From the NCBI GenBank assembly GCA_017942005.1, contig JAGAVJ010000026.1:85289-149288 (forward strand): DNA of 64,000 nt. Direction: 5' to 3'. Positions 9,801 to 16,726 of this stretch are shown here, in pieces. The notes beneath the pieces were generated by a model, which saw only the letters and a program-made list of their open reading frames with translations, was not told the DNA's origin and ran no database searches. The first letter of the stretch is position 1. Each line of letters starts with the position of its first letter. This DNA is from Clostridia bacterium (lineage in GTDB: Bacteria; Bacillota; Clostridia; Oscillospirales; CAG-272). A program made the translations under genes and the position numbers.

Positions 9801-11076
9801 AAACACAACGGCACACTTCACCGCATTGACGGAAGGCAGATATATTTTAAGAGAAATCAAGTCTCCTGCCGGCTATGCGCTGAATACGGCAGAAATCAAG
9901 GTCGTGGTCAACGGCAGCGGTATTTATGTCAATGCCGGAAATCAGGGCAATGATGTTATCGTCGGAAACGGCGCTGGTTATATCGTTGCATCAATGGAAA
10001 ATACCGCACGGGACGGCACTGACAAAACACTGTCGTGGATTTACACGATGCTGGGCGTCAATCCATCACAAAGTTTTAACGGCGTCTTTAACGAGGATGG
10101 TACGTTAAAAACGGATGGAACCTATGCGGCGAAGACCGAGGGTGATACAACACCCGGCTATGCAAGCGGAACCACCAAAAACAAATCCGACGCCATGGTG
10201 ACCTACCTGACGTATGACGATGCGAAGGATCACGCGCAAACTACGAATAATGGTACACTGTTTGACTATTATCCGGATGGAACGCAAAATAAATTTTCAA
10301 GAACAGGTTTGCAGTCAGGACAACACACGCAGCTTCTGTTTACAGAAACGGGCTGGTCCGAGCTTGCTGTATATCAGGATTATTTGTACGGAAGTGAACA
10401 GATTAAAACAAACCCGCAGAATCCGGTCTATGCAGACAGACATAACGAAAACCTGACGTCCCTGTTCTCCAAGTCTCGGTTTGTCAGATTTACAGACCAG
10501 AGATTGAACGATTTAAAGATTGTCAAGGTGGATGCGTATGATTCCTCAAAGAAACTGAGCGGCGCAGCCTTTGCACTGTCGCGTGTGTTTGGTGATGAAG
10601 AACGTTTCTACCAGTATCTGAATGGACAGGCTTCCTATGTCGTACCCGCAGAGAATCAAACGGCATCTAATTTCCCAATATCTGTGGATAGTAAGGGCGA
10701 ACTCATCTTCTGCGACTTGACCTCCGGCGTATATAAGCTTTATGAGGTTACAGCACCCGAGGGCTACAAGCTGTTATCCGACCCGATTACCATTACGGTG
10801 AAAAACGGTAAAATTGAGACTGTTGATTCAAATGGAAAAGACATTTTCGCATTGTCCAATCCGGGTGACCCTGTAAATAATACACCAATGGAAATGCGGG
10901 TCATCAACAGCAACAGCTACACCTTGCCGATGACAGGCGTCTTCGGCGGCACATTCTTCTGTACATTTGGCGGACTGCTTTTCATGGCAGCACCAATTGT
11001 ATATATACTCTGCACCGGACGGTGTACAAACAAAGGCAGAAGGCGGAAAAAGGAAAGGAGGGTAAATGCCCGCTGA
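3886..11076 (+). CDS. Giant LPMTG cell-wall adhesin: His/Cys repeats, inactive CHAP, fibro-slime and SpaA/Cna-B domains
   Basis: A protein of 2396 residues from ATG 3886. A GTG at 3874 is too close to the AAAGAGAGTGAT ribosome site. In order: transmembrane or signal segment (about 28-52); four H-x-H-x-x-x-C units (60-148); acidic Glu/Thr linker (149-275); eight more such units (276-475); a CHAP/amidase-like domain (about 492-692) whose catalytic Cys and His positions are both Ser (Ser547 in 'NWSAYFVNF', Ser642 in 'ADSVGIV'); a helical stretch; an AT-rich-coded beta region (799-1299); a fibro-slime domain ('GDDDVWFYIDDYLFLDLSG', about 1299-1435); three SpaA/Cna-B-like domains near 1441-1592, 1836-2017 and 2209-2309, with E-box-like 'YILREIKSPAGY' and 'YKLYEVTAPEGY'; LPMTG at 2347; a hydrophobic segment; and a very basic tail. 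Likely the large tip adhesin of the pilus or a wall-anchored adhesin. Confidence 0.93.
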   Translation: MNSVARKFDIAKTTKEFHKKHHSYHIWQRIVAGLSCIVVFCTTYALIIPAITLEKKEPICGYEAHLHTDDCYAPVHVHTSECYQPNGREPYVCPVHAGEAPTYCGYADFVLHTHSAGCYDADGTLVCTLPEISEHVHGEGCYSQPEEAAGNETLTETPEGEGEGETADSPENGDAPALTPADGDQSKSDEAVEPTADSDIPTEPVTDAEAEDTAALSVTAEHNGKLLGAQGDTDTIEPMDTEAVTEAEPVTETVTESETEVVTEPDAPESEPTAPILTCTLPEVQYHQHTAACYADGALICGKTQVLYPAYTTAGAVCKNENGAVMVCTCGMEEHEHVDACYPDDREPSYVKGDVYHCGFGEHTHTDACYDAEGTLICTLPEHTHTDACKNPDNQEENRYVCGMEAHLHTVACFGEDGTLTCQIPVHEHTEDCLPPTYYCGLPEHAHTAECLDENGELICAAEEHTHSAQCTSNPDADIESKEEWEATLPARTGNARYDLTAVAQSQLGTAESRENFYVDETGAQRGITRYGQFSGDPYTKNYDNWSAYFVNFCLHYAVEESIEETLFVANADMWMQGLLDAGKFVSKTELSAASSAADSENMTLDSAALDAPDAEAAEQACAAAPGDIAFFDRNGDGSADSVGIVIGYDAETGVFQVMEGDWDGMGAVETQSIASPADDAALLGFGVLFDEPYLETLTEEEQAEVDAVIGWIDAIPSLDEIEATMAELENGGTIEVDGEEIDEEVYMERLTSQVSFVYTYYHSYLTPAQQAHVTNAEKLEQYEWLNVEMLALTEDYTCNVYGVNSFSTSANVNGRKYSTIYNKKTTFTNSTTSNAKPNKYWLAYVMTPVSGQKNTFQITYISPVGAAEDGPLEVPKDGFIHMINLDGEGNPYADFLEKSGAKMSSYVTVSDEFWTKDFSVFGNTSYGTITYWVDEPDIGLKKEKNNVIEKVTTTPTKDFITLNLYDYKTGINTKYNGNVPGPDQYPGFSKDDGTTTYTEDAHNSSSRWTGLPSFGSNIKTDEAGNIGSVQSSSKGNSINGMINSTSPDIKFDNTEYPSSTANKYVNSPGNYSISYQFPSFGSNKGVMKPKLNENGYPELANGISLEYLFSEQESYVEKMNTHNSIDGLFQYNPDTGVYSYDSRRNHAQFVAGDGINTIDHFDVYDAILTPNYLMYAFGNFLPLNDIIKDCEQVSKIDKNYLERIAATALDKYNKYESDLYHNLIQDKQAYRTLSTVMTNYINIMTKKFGENWNMETGARDYYNRKSGIPYPTTTQEMIDTGVLSLDKIYSLDYDEPSNFFFGMEMKMNFMQSKNGKTTKGQPMVLSFIGDDDVWFYIDDYLFLDLSGIHRQVGGQIDFEKGEVRYYRLNHKYGDVVMDKDSLIKTVKFTEILGEEGKHLLNSKGTFKNYSFHSLNFYYMERGAGSGVCRLEFNMEQSIPTSINKVDQYGDPIEGAKFAVYHAIPDVNDNSIYRYYNCTVGETATEEHSHDSCIKGTPILVPENIVPDKDGVIQYTDSSGTLITIHPCYTGITNAEGTLTFVNKAENTYYSISQMKDLFGQNFILREYFIPNGYRTVADEIHLKIENDTIQCDNPYLSGSWAGPNALVTGSTILTRAVTRGIYQGAYDKIYKAHPEWIVGNKESNQIQYINGNKKQGILFAVVLKRNKDAPLPEGDIRNWKNIDFSQWYPVYGSNKDGYTVLSNLTGTATDGTNGETIHHNLNEVVEAAKAAQAFGENVFNIGISGQPQLVIENAPGSADQYLSYILENGLNTETAKEKLQYTVAYYYAPVESLDDVTAENIVRISTHFDKKLDGTPNQNTFTVLWGSTISVPNIENRFLIQKASPDAPDKFLTDAVFAMYNVGETDDGKLYYIANDGTSSKEGTHIYLEPDDDGDNRGRAGLSPDTLDGTYEIQTKDITIPTTHTGNVILANGGNIEVTINGQSYTISPAVNAANERLVTYSHDSCDLVKENTTAHFTALTEGRYILREIKSPAGYALNTAEIKVVVNGSGIYVNAGNQGNDVIVGNGAGYIVASMENTARDGTDKTLSWIYTMLGVNPSQSFNGVFNEDGTLKTDGTYAAKTEGDTTPGYASGTTKNKSDAMVTYLTYDDAKDHAQTTNNGTLFDYYPDGTQNKFSRTGLQSGQHTQLLFTETGWSELAVYQDYLYGSEQIKTNPQNPVYADRHNENLTSLFSKSRFVRFTDQRLNDLKIVKVDAYDSSKKLSGAAFALSRVFGDEERFYQYLNGQASYVVPAENQTASNFPISVDSKGELIFCDLTSGVYKLYEVTAPEGYKLLSDPITITVKNGKIETVDSNGKDIFALSNPGDPVNNTPMEMRVINSNSYTLPMTGVFGGTFFCTFGGLLFMAAPIVYILCTGRCTNKGRRRKKERRVNAR

Positions 11077-11150
11077 TCCGGCGGAATCTTGCATCAAGCG
11101 CAAAATATACGGTGTAAATGACGCTTGCCTTTTGCATAACAATCAGAAAT

Positions 11151-11171
11151 CTTGTCCGGGAAAACGGACAA
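11151..11171 (+). promoter_or_regulatory. Hairpin just 5' of the pilin ribosome binding site
   Basis: CTTGTCCG and CGGACAA pair around a short purine loop directly before the AAGAAAGGA site of the pilin gene. It has no T run, so it is not a terminator. A stable 5' stem or RNA-processing end that protects the pilin message is plausible inference. Confidence 0.4.
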
Positions 11172-11190
11172 AAGAAAGGAATTTCAAACA

Positions 11191-13098
11191 ATGAAAACAT
11201 TCACAAAATTGATTTCACTGCTGATTGCAGTGATGATGGTGTTTGCTCTCGCTTTGCCAATTGCTGCGGCAACGGGGGATTATACACTCACCATCAACGG
11301 TAAGGCTCCTGACCATACATATGAAGCATATCAGGTGTTTGCCGGTGATTTTAAAAATCAGTCATTTGAAGTGTATTCAGTAAATGAAGATGGTGAATAC
11401 TATCAGAAAATTACAGGTGAATATGTCTTGATTACAGATGTTGATCCTGACACGGTTAATGCCGAGACTTATAAAGGTACAACTGATGGAGAAAACTTCA
11501 CTGCAACAATATATGCTCTTACAACCGTTACAGAAGATGTATTGACCAACATCACATGGGGTAATGGCGTTAATGGCGATGATTTGCTTGATGACCTTAA
11601 AGCAACAACTGATGAAAATCTTTTGGGTACAGATGGTAAAAGCCTTTTTGAGGGCTGTACGAATGCCGAAGATGTTGCCGCTGTTGTAAAAACATTCCAA
11701 AGCAATGGCGCACAGATTGATGCATTTGCTGCAATTGTAGGACAGAATCTGTCCGATATTCACACCGATTCTGGGGAAAGCACAGAAAAGAAAGAAAACG
11801 ATACTACATATTACGAGTATAAAATTGAGAATCTTGCGGGCGGCTACTACTTTGTAAAAGACCAAAATGGCAGTGTTGGAGAAGACGATGCATATACCAA
11901 GTACATGCTTTATGTAATTAAGAATGAAACAATTGACGCCAAAGCGGACAAGCCTACGCTTGATAAGTTCATTCTTGATGAAAATGGTCAGCCAAAGAAG
12001 AATGTCAGTGCAAATGTCGGCGAAATCATCGATTTTAAACTTGAGTCTAATGTTCCGGATATGAACGGTTATAAAAAGTACACCTTTAAAATAACCGATA
12101 CCATGTCTAAAGGTCTTACCTTCAATGAAGATGTTGAAGTAAGAATTGGCGGTACTCCTCTGACTAAGATTTCTGTAGAGGATGCAGCGGTGCCCGGTGC
12201 AGATCTGACAAATACATTTACTGTAACGACAACCGAAGATGCTGATGGAAATACCATTATTACTATTGAAGTACTTGATTTTATCCAGTATAAAGATCAA
12301 AAGGGCGATGATATTGTTGTGACTTACTCTGCAACAGTTGACGAAGATGCAGTCCTTGGCAATACCGGAAACCCAAACTCCGCAAAGCTGGAATATTCCA
12401 AAGACCCGAATGATCCAAAAAATCCGACCGGTGAAACTCCTGAATCTAAAACATATACCTATGTCACATCAATCGAGATTATCAAGATCGACGGTACGAC
12501 AAAGCTCCCTCTGACCGGTGCAGAATTTGAAATTACCGGTACCAAACAGAACAGTATAACCGTATGGGGCGAACGGTTTGTTGGAGATGAAAATGGTATC
12601 TATTACAAACTAAAGGACGGTACCTATACTGAAACCGCTCCTACAGATGATACTGCCGATCAGTATGAGAGTACAACACAAAAATATCGCAAGGAAGCAT
12701 ACCAAGAAACCATTGCTGCAGGTGAAACTGTTGTAAATGCAACCGCTGTTGTTGATGAAAACGGTCACCTTACTTTCAAGGGCCTTGGCGAAGGAACATA
12801 CGTAATCAAAGAAATCAAAGCTCCGGACGGATACAACCTTTTAAAGGAACCGATTACTGTTACAATTACATGTACACCGAATGATCCTGTTGGAACAGGT
12901 TGCACATGGGAAGTAACCGGAAACGGCGCTGCTGTTGTGGATGGCATCATTGAACTTACTGTAGAAAACAACAAGGGCACCAATCTTCCCACGACCGGTG
13001 GCATCGGTACAACCATTTTCTACGTTCTCGGCGGTATTCTTGCCGTAGGCGCTGTGGTACTGCTTGTGACCAAAAAGCGCATGCGCGAGGATGTGTAA
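11191..13098 (+). CDS. Major pilin / fimbrial isopeptide-forming backbone protein, LPTTG
   Basis: A protein of 635 residues from ATG 11191, preceded by AAAGAAAGGA at good spacing. A TTG 13 codons earlier would put charged residues before the signal peptide. The signal peptide is about 1-27 ('LIAVMMVFALALPIAAATG'). The middle contains a fimbrial isopeptide-D2-like domain ('TFKITDTMSKGLTF'). A C-terminal Cna-B domain carries the E-box 'YVIKEIKAPDGYNLL'. LPTTG is at 599-603, followed by a hydrophobic span and the tail KKRMREDV. This layout matches class C sortase-polymerised backbone pilins, in which a lysine of one subunit is joined to the LPxT threonine of the next. It lies between the adhesin and the class C sortase. 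Confidence 0.92.
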   Translation: MKTFTKLISLLIAVMMVFALALPIAAATGDYTLTINGKAPDHTYEAYQVFAGDFKNQSFEVYSVNEDGEYYQKITGEYVLITDVDPDTVNAETYKGTTDGENFTATIYALTTVTEDVLTNITWGNGVNGDDLLDDLKATTDENLLGTDGKSLFEGCTNAEDVAAVVKTFQSNGAQIDAFAAIVGQNLSDIHTDSGESTEKKENDTTYYEYKIENLAGGYYFVKDQNGSVGEDDAYTKYMLYVIKNETIDAKADKPTLDKFILDENGQPKKNVSANVGEIIDFKLESNVPDMNGYKKYTFKITDTMSKGLTFNEDVEVRIGGTPLTKISVEDAAVPGADLTNTFTVTTTEDADGNTIITIEVLDFIQYKDQKGDDIVVTYSATVDEDAVLGNTGNPNSAKLEYSKDPNDPKNPTGETPESKTYTYVTSIEIIKIDGTTKLPLTGAEFEITGTKQNSITVWGERFVGDENGIYYKLKDGTYTETAPTDDTADQYESTTQKYRKEAYQETIAAGETVVNATAVVDENGHLTFKGLGEGTYVIKEIKAPDGYNLLKEPITVTITCTPNDPVGTGCTWEVTGNGAAVVDGIIELTVENNKGTNLPTTGGIGTTIFYVLGGILAVGAVVLLVTKKRMREDV

Positions 13099-13155
13099 TC
13101 CACTCTGAGACAAAATCGCAAATAGAACCCCTATCCCGATTTGCATAGAAGGGCG

Positions 13156-13175
13156 GGCTGCCGCATGCGGCAGCC
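13156..13175 (+). promoter_or_regulatory. Perfect 20-bp palindrome between pilin and class C sortase
   Basis: GGCTGCCGCATGCGGCAGCC is fully self-complementary and lies 58 bases after the pilin stop. It has no following T run. In RNA it would form a strong stem that could attenuate read-through or block 3' exonucleases, leaving more pilin than sortase message. The regulatory reading is inference. Confidence 0.6.
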
Positions 13176-13265
13176 TGTCCGGATTATGCATGAAAATAAG
13201 AGATTTCTGAAATTTAAGCAAACATGACCGAACCGTTTGGTTCAATATCAAGGAGAAACCTGCAA

Positions 13266-14285
13266 ATGAAAGGAAAACTGTCCAATATTCTATTGATACT
13301 GGTGTTTTTTGCAGGTCTCTCCCTGCTATTGTACCCCTCCGTCAGCAACTACTGGAACTCTCTGCACACCTCCCGTGTCGTTTCCAGCTATTCAGAGGAA
13401 ATCCGCAATATGGACCGTGAGGAGTATGACGAAATCTGGAAAAATGCAGCAGCGTACAACCAGTCACTGTTGCAGCGGCAAAACCCCTATATTTTGGACG
13501 ATGCACAGCGGGAAATGTACCGCTCTCAGCTGAATATTACCGGCGGTGGTGTCATGGGACAAATTGAAATTCCGATGATTGACTGCACACTTCCGATTTA
13601 CCATACCACCGATGAGGCGGTATTGCAGGTCGGCGTTGGGCATATCGAATGGACGTCGCTTCCGGTCGGCGGAGAAAGCACACACTGTGCGCTGTCCGGT
13701 CACACGGGACTGCCGAGCGCGCAGCTGTTTACAAAATTGAACAAGCTTGAGATCGGCGACACGTTTGTGATGCGTATTTTAGATGAAGTGTTGACCTATG
13801 AGGTGGACAAAATTTCCATTGTGAACCCGGACGAGGTCGCGGGACTCTTGATTGAGGAAGGCAAAGACCTGTGTACGCTTGTCACCTGTACACCTTATGG
13901 TCTGAATACCCACCGTCTGCTTGTGCGGGGACACCGCATTGAAAATACGCCGGAAGCAAAAACCATCCGGATCATATCCGATGCCATCCGCATTGAGCCT
14001 GTGATTGTCGCGCCGATTGCAGCCCTGCCGATGCTGCTTGTGCTGTTTATCCTATTGTTTGCAAAAGGAAAACGGAAGAGCCGCCGCGCAATCAAAGAGC
14101 AGTTTTTAGATACGATCCGGCTTGACGACGGTATGGAAGCGCAGGATGATGAAATGATTTCAGACAATACTTTGGGTATTTTGAAAGAAGAACGCGACCC
14201 CACTGCACAAGAGGATACCACCGAAAATTCCGATGATCAGTCTTCCGGGGAAGGAAAGGAGCATGGAAATGAACAGGATCAATAA
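13266..14285 (+). CDS. srtC: Class C (pilin-polymerising) sortase
   Basis: A protein of 339 residues from ATG 13266, preceded by AAGGAG. An ATG 14 codons earlier lacks a ribosome site. An N-terminal transmembrane segment is followed by the class C signature 'LLLYPSVSNYWNS'. The catalytic residues are His146 ('LSGHTGLP'), Cys208 ('LVTCTPYGLNTHR') and Arg217. A second transmembrane segment at about 250-272 and an acidic tail follow, giving the two-anchor topology typical of class C enzymes. It should cleave the LPxTG motif of the pilin and join subunits by isopeptide bonds. Its end overlaps the start region of the next Cna-B gene. I cannot see a clear DPF/DPW lid; the region before the catalytic domain reads 'NPYILDD'. 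Confidence 0.93.
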   Translation: MKGKLSNILLILVFFAGLSLLLYPSVSNYWNSLHTSRVVSSYSEEIRNMDREEYDEIWKNAAAYNQSLLQRQNPYILDDAQREMYRSQLNITGGGVMGQIEIPMIDCTLPIYHTTDEAVLQVGVGHIEWTSLPVGGESTHCALSGHTGLPSAQLFTKLNKLEIGDTFVMRILDEVLTYEVDKISIVNPDEVAGLLIEEGKDLCTLVTCTPYGLNTHRLLVRGHRIENTPEAKTIRIISDAIRIEPVIVAPIAALPMLLVLFILLFAKGKRKSRRAIKEQFLDTIRLDDGMEAQDDEMISDNTLGILKEERDPTAQEDTTENSDDQSSGEGKEHGNEQDQ

Positions 14286-15882
14286 AAAAGTTACGGCAAA
14301 AGCATGGATGATACAGCTTATGTGCATCCTTTTGGCGCTGTTGGCGGCGGTGCTGCCTTCCCTGTCCCTTGCGGTTTTTGCGGAAGAGGTGAACGCGGCG
14401 GAGGCATATTCTCTGACCGTTCAGTATGAGGACGGCGGAACGCCGCTTGCAGACGTCCGGTTTGACCTTTTCCGTGTAGGATACAAAGGCGACGATGGGG
14501 CGTATCATCCGACCGAGGAATTTGCAAGGTATCCTGTGGATTTTTGCGAAATTGCAAACGGCAGGGGAGATGCGGTTGCAGCCTCACTTGCCGCATACAT
14601 TCAGCGCGACGGCGTCACTCCGCTTTTGTCCGGTACTACGGGCGAAAACGGATGTGTGACATTCGCACCTCTAAAAGCGGGCGTTTATCTTGTCATCGGT
14701 CACACGGCAGTGTACAATGGGTACACCTATCGGACGACCCCGTTTTTGGCTATCCTTCCGACATTTGACCCGGACAGCGGAACGGTGATCGACGACCTGA
14801 CGGTCGAACCAAAGCATGACAAAACGCCGATTGAACCGCAGCCGGAAGACTACTATACCACCAAAAAGGTATTCAAGATCTGGGACGATGCAGGCATGGA
14901 AACCGTCCGCCCGGAGTCTGTCACTGTACAGCTTCTGCTGGGGAACACGGTCTATGATACGGTAACGCTCAGTGAAAAAAACAGCTGGCGTCATACATGG
15001 GAACGCCTTCCGACCTACGATGAAAACGGGGTTCTCAACAACTGGACGGTGACAGAAGTCGGCGTTCCCGGTTATACCGTCACGGTTACACAGGACGGCG
15101 CGGTGTTTCTCATTACCAACCATGCGACCCCCACACCGCGGGATGAAATTTCGGTCGTGAAGCGTTGGGAAGATCAAGGGGCAGAAACGAACCGTCCTGG
15201 ACAAATTACTGTACACCTTTTGAAAAACGGCGAGGTCTACGACAGTGTGATTCTGAATGCGGAAATGGATTGGCGCTATACGTGGAAGAATCTGCCAAAA
15301 ACAGACGAAAACGGAAATTCTCTGTTCTGGAGCGTCACCGAAGATGCGGTTCCCGGCTACACTGCCGAAATTTCCGGTACGGGAAATCCGTTTACGATTG
15401 TAAATACGAAACAGCCGGATCAACCCGTTCCGCCGGAGCATCCGGAAAATACGACCCGCACGGTGTACAAGGTTTGGCAGATCAAGGATCAAAGTGGGAA
15501 AGTAATCAATCCGGCGGATACGGAGCCGGCAGTGGTCCATCCAAAGACGGCGGTCATACAGCTTTACAAAAACATGCAGCTGTACGAAACGGTGGTGCTG
15601 GATGCCGACCATGCGTGGACCCATACGTGGTCTGACCTTCCGATGTACGATGCGGACGGAAGTCTCATTGTCTGGAGTGTCGGGGAAGTGCCGCTTGCCG
15701 GATATACAGCGGAAATTACAGAGGACGGGAACACATTCACGGTGACCAATACCGTAACCGTGACAGACGGAACAGAGGATTTGCCGCAGACGGGTGTTTT
15801 GTGGTGGCCTGTAACGGTTCTTGCCGGACTTGGTGTTCTGCTGATTTTGGCAGGCAGATACTTCAAAACAAATAAATCATGA
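14269..15882 (+). CDS. LPQTG surface protein with SpaA-like domain and three Cna-B repeats (minor pilin/anchor)
   Basis: A protein of 537 residues. ATG 14269 is preferred over in-frame ATGs at 14263 and 14233 because GGAAAGGAG ends 7 bases before it. The gene starts inside the 3' end of srtC (17-base overlap). A signal peptide (about 12-40) leads into a SpaA-like domain (45-190). Three Cna-B repeats follow, each with the pattern 'V.K.W.D..G....RP..ITV.LL..G..YD...L' and ending 'W.VTE..VPGYT'. LPQTG is at 505-509, then a hydrophobic span and a KTNKS tail. This fits a pilus base or ancillary pilin attached to the wall by the next sortase. Its stop overlaps the sortase start (ATGA). Confidence 0.9.
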   Translation: MNRINKKVTAKAWMIQLMCILLALLAAVLPSLSLAVFAEEVNAAEAYSLTVQYEDGGTPLADVRFDLFRVGYKGDDGAYHPTEEFARYPVDFCEIANGRGDAVAASLAAYIQRDGVTPLLSGTTGENGCVTFAPLKAGVYLVIGHTAVYNGYTYRTTPFLAILPTFDPDSGTVIDDLTVEPKHDKTPIEPQPEDYYTTKKVFKIWDDAGMETVRPESVTVQLLLGNTVYDTVTLSEKNSWRHTWERLPTYDENGVLNNWTVTEVGVPGYTVTVTQDGAVFLITNHATPTPRDEISVVKRWEDQGAETNRPGQITVHLLKNGEVYDSVILNAEMDWRYTWKNLPKTDENGNSLFWSVTEDAVPGYTAEISGTGNPFTIVNTKQPDQPVPPEHPENTTRTVYKVWQIKDQSGKVINPADTEPAVVHPKTAVIQLYKNMQLYETVVLDADHAWTHTWSDLPMYDADGSLIVWSVGEVPLAGYTAEITEDGNTFTVTNTVTVTDGTEDLPQTGVLWWPVTVLAGLGVLLILAGRYFKTNKS

Positions 15883-16589
15883 AAAAATTACGTTTGGATA
15901 TTCTTCTGACCGGCGTCGGCGCCTTATTGATTGCCGCAGCGCTTGCGCTGGCAGTGTATAATATCACCGATTCCATGCGCGCTGACCGATCCGTTCATGC
16001 CGCATTGGATCAATTGTATATGGAAAAACCGGAGCTTCAAAAACGGGTCGCACACATGGACCGTAACCGTGCGCTGACGGCACAGGACACGGCGCTCGTC
16101 CATGATATACAGCTTCCGCCAACGGAATTGGACGAAGCGACAGAGGATACCGGGGGGACAGCAGCAGGAGACTACCTTTTCAATCCGTCGATGGATATGC
16201 CAAGCGTCACGCTGGAAGGAGACGACTATATCGGTATTTTGTCCATTCCTGCGCTGGAGATTGTACTTCCAGTGATGGAGGATTGGGATTATGAGAAGCT
16301 GAAAACAGCGCCGTGCCGGTATACAGGCTCTGTGTATACGGACAACATGGTCATTGCGGCGCACAACTATAAAAATCAGTTTGGAAAATTAAAGAACATT
16401 TCCAGGGGGGATACGGTAACGCTTGTCGACATGGACGGCAATGCATTCCAATATGAAGTCTTTGACATCGAAGTGTTTGACGCCTCTCAGGTGGAAGACA
16501 TGACCGCGTCCGATTATCCCCTGACGCTGTTTACCTGCAACTATACCGGCAGCAAACGGATTGCGGTCCGGTGTGCAGAACTGCAATAG
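15879..16589 (+). CDS. Sortase (wall-anchoring or accessory)
   Basis: A protein of 236 residues with one N-terminal transmembrane segment (about 7-30) and no C-terminal anchor, unlike srtC. The sortase core has His162 ('VIAAHNYKNQFG'), Cys220 ('TLFTCNYTGSKR') and Arg227, the transpeptidase triad. The 'IAAHNY' and 'F..L..I..GD.V' pattern resembles class D/B-type accessory sortases more than class C. It is the last gene of the operon, with a terminator 50 bases on. By position it probably anchors the finished pilus or the LPMTG adhesin to peptidoglycan. Which of the three motifs (LPMTG, LPTTG, LPQTG) it prefers cannot be read from sequence. Confidence 0.9.
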   Translation: MKKLRLDILLTGVGALLIAAALALAVYNITDSMRADRSVHAALDQLYMEKPELQKRVAHMDRNRALTAQDTALVHDIQLPPTELDEATEDTGGTAAGDYLFNPSMDMPSVTLEGDDYIGILSIPALEIVLPVMEDWDYEKLKTAPCRYTGSVYTDNMVIAAHNYKNQFGKLKNISRGDTVTLVDMDGNAFQYEVFDIEVFDASQVEDMTASDYPLTLFTCNYTGSKRIAVRCAELQ

Positions 16590-16637
16590 GGCAGCGGGAA
16601 GCAGATACAGGTATACCCTTGACTGCTGACAATCATA

Positions 16638-16680
16638 AAAAAAACCGTTCCGGACCGTATGGATAGGGAACGGTTTTTGT
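16638..16680. terminator. Bidirectional terminator between pilus operon and glycosidase-like gene
   Basis: AAAACCGTTCC (16641-16651) and GGAACGGTTTT (16667-16677) form an 11-bp stem flanked by A and T runs on both sides. It can serve the converging transcripts from both strands. Confidence 0.85.
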
Positions 16681-16726
16681 CGTTTTGTCACATGTATAAA
16701 CGCTGCCCGGCATCCGGGGTCTGGTT

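Noticed and set aside
11377..12300. Minus-strand open frame (307 residues) opposite the major pilin
   Set aside because: Ile/Cys-rich shadow translation; the plus strand has signal peptide, pilin motifs and LPTTG.
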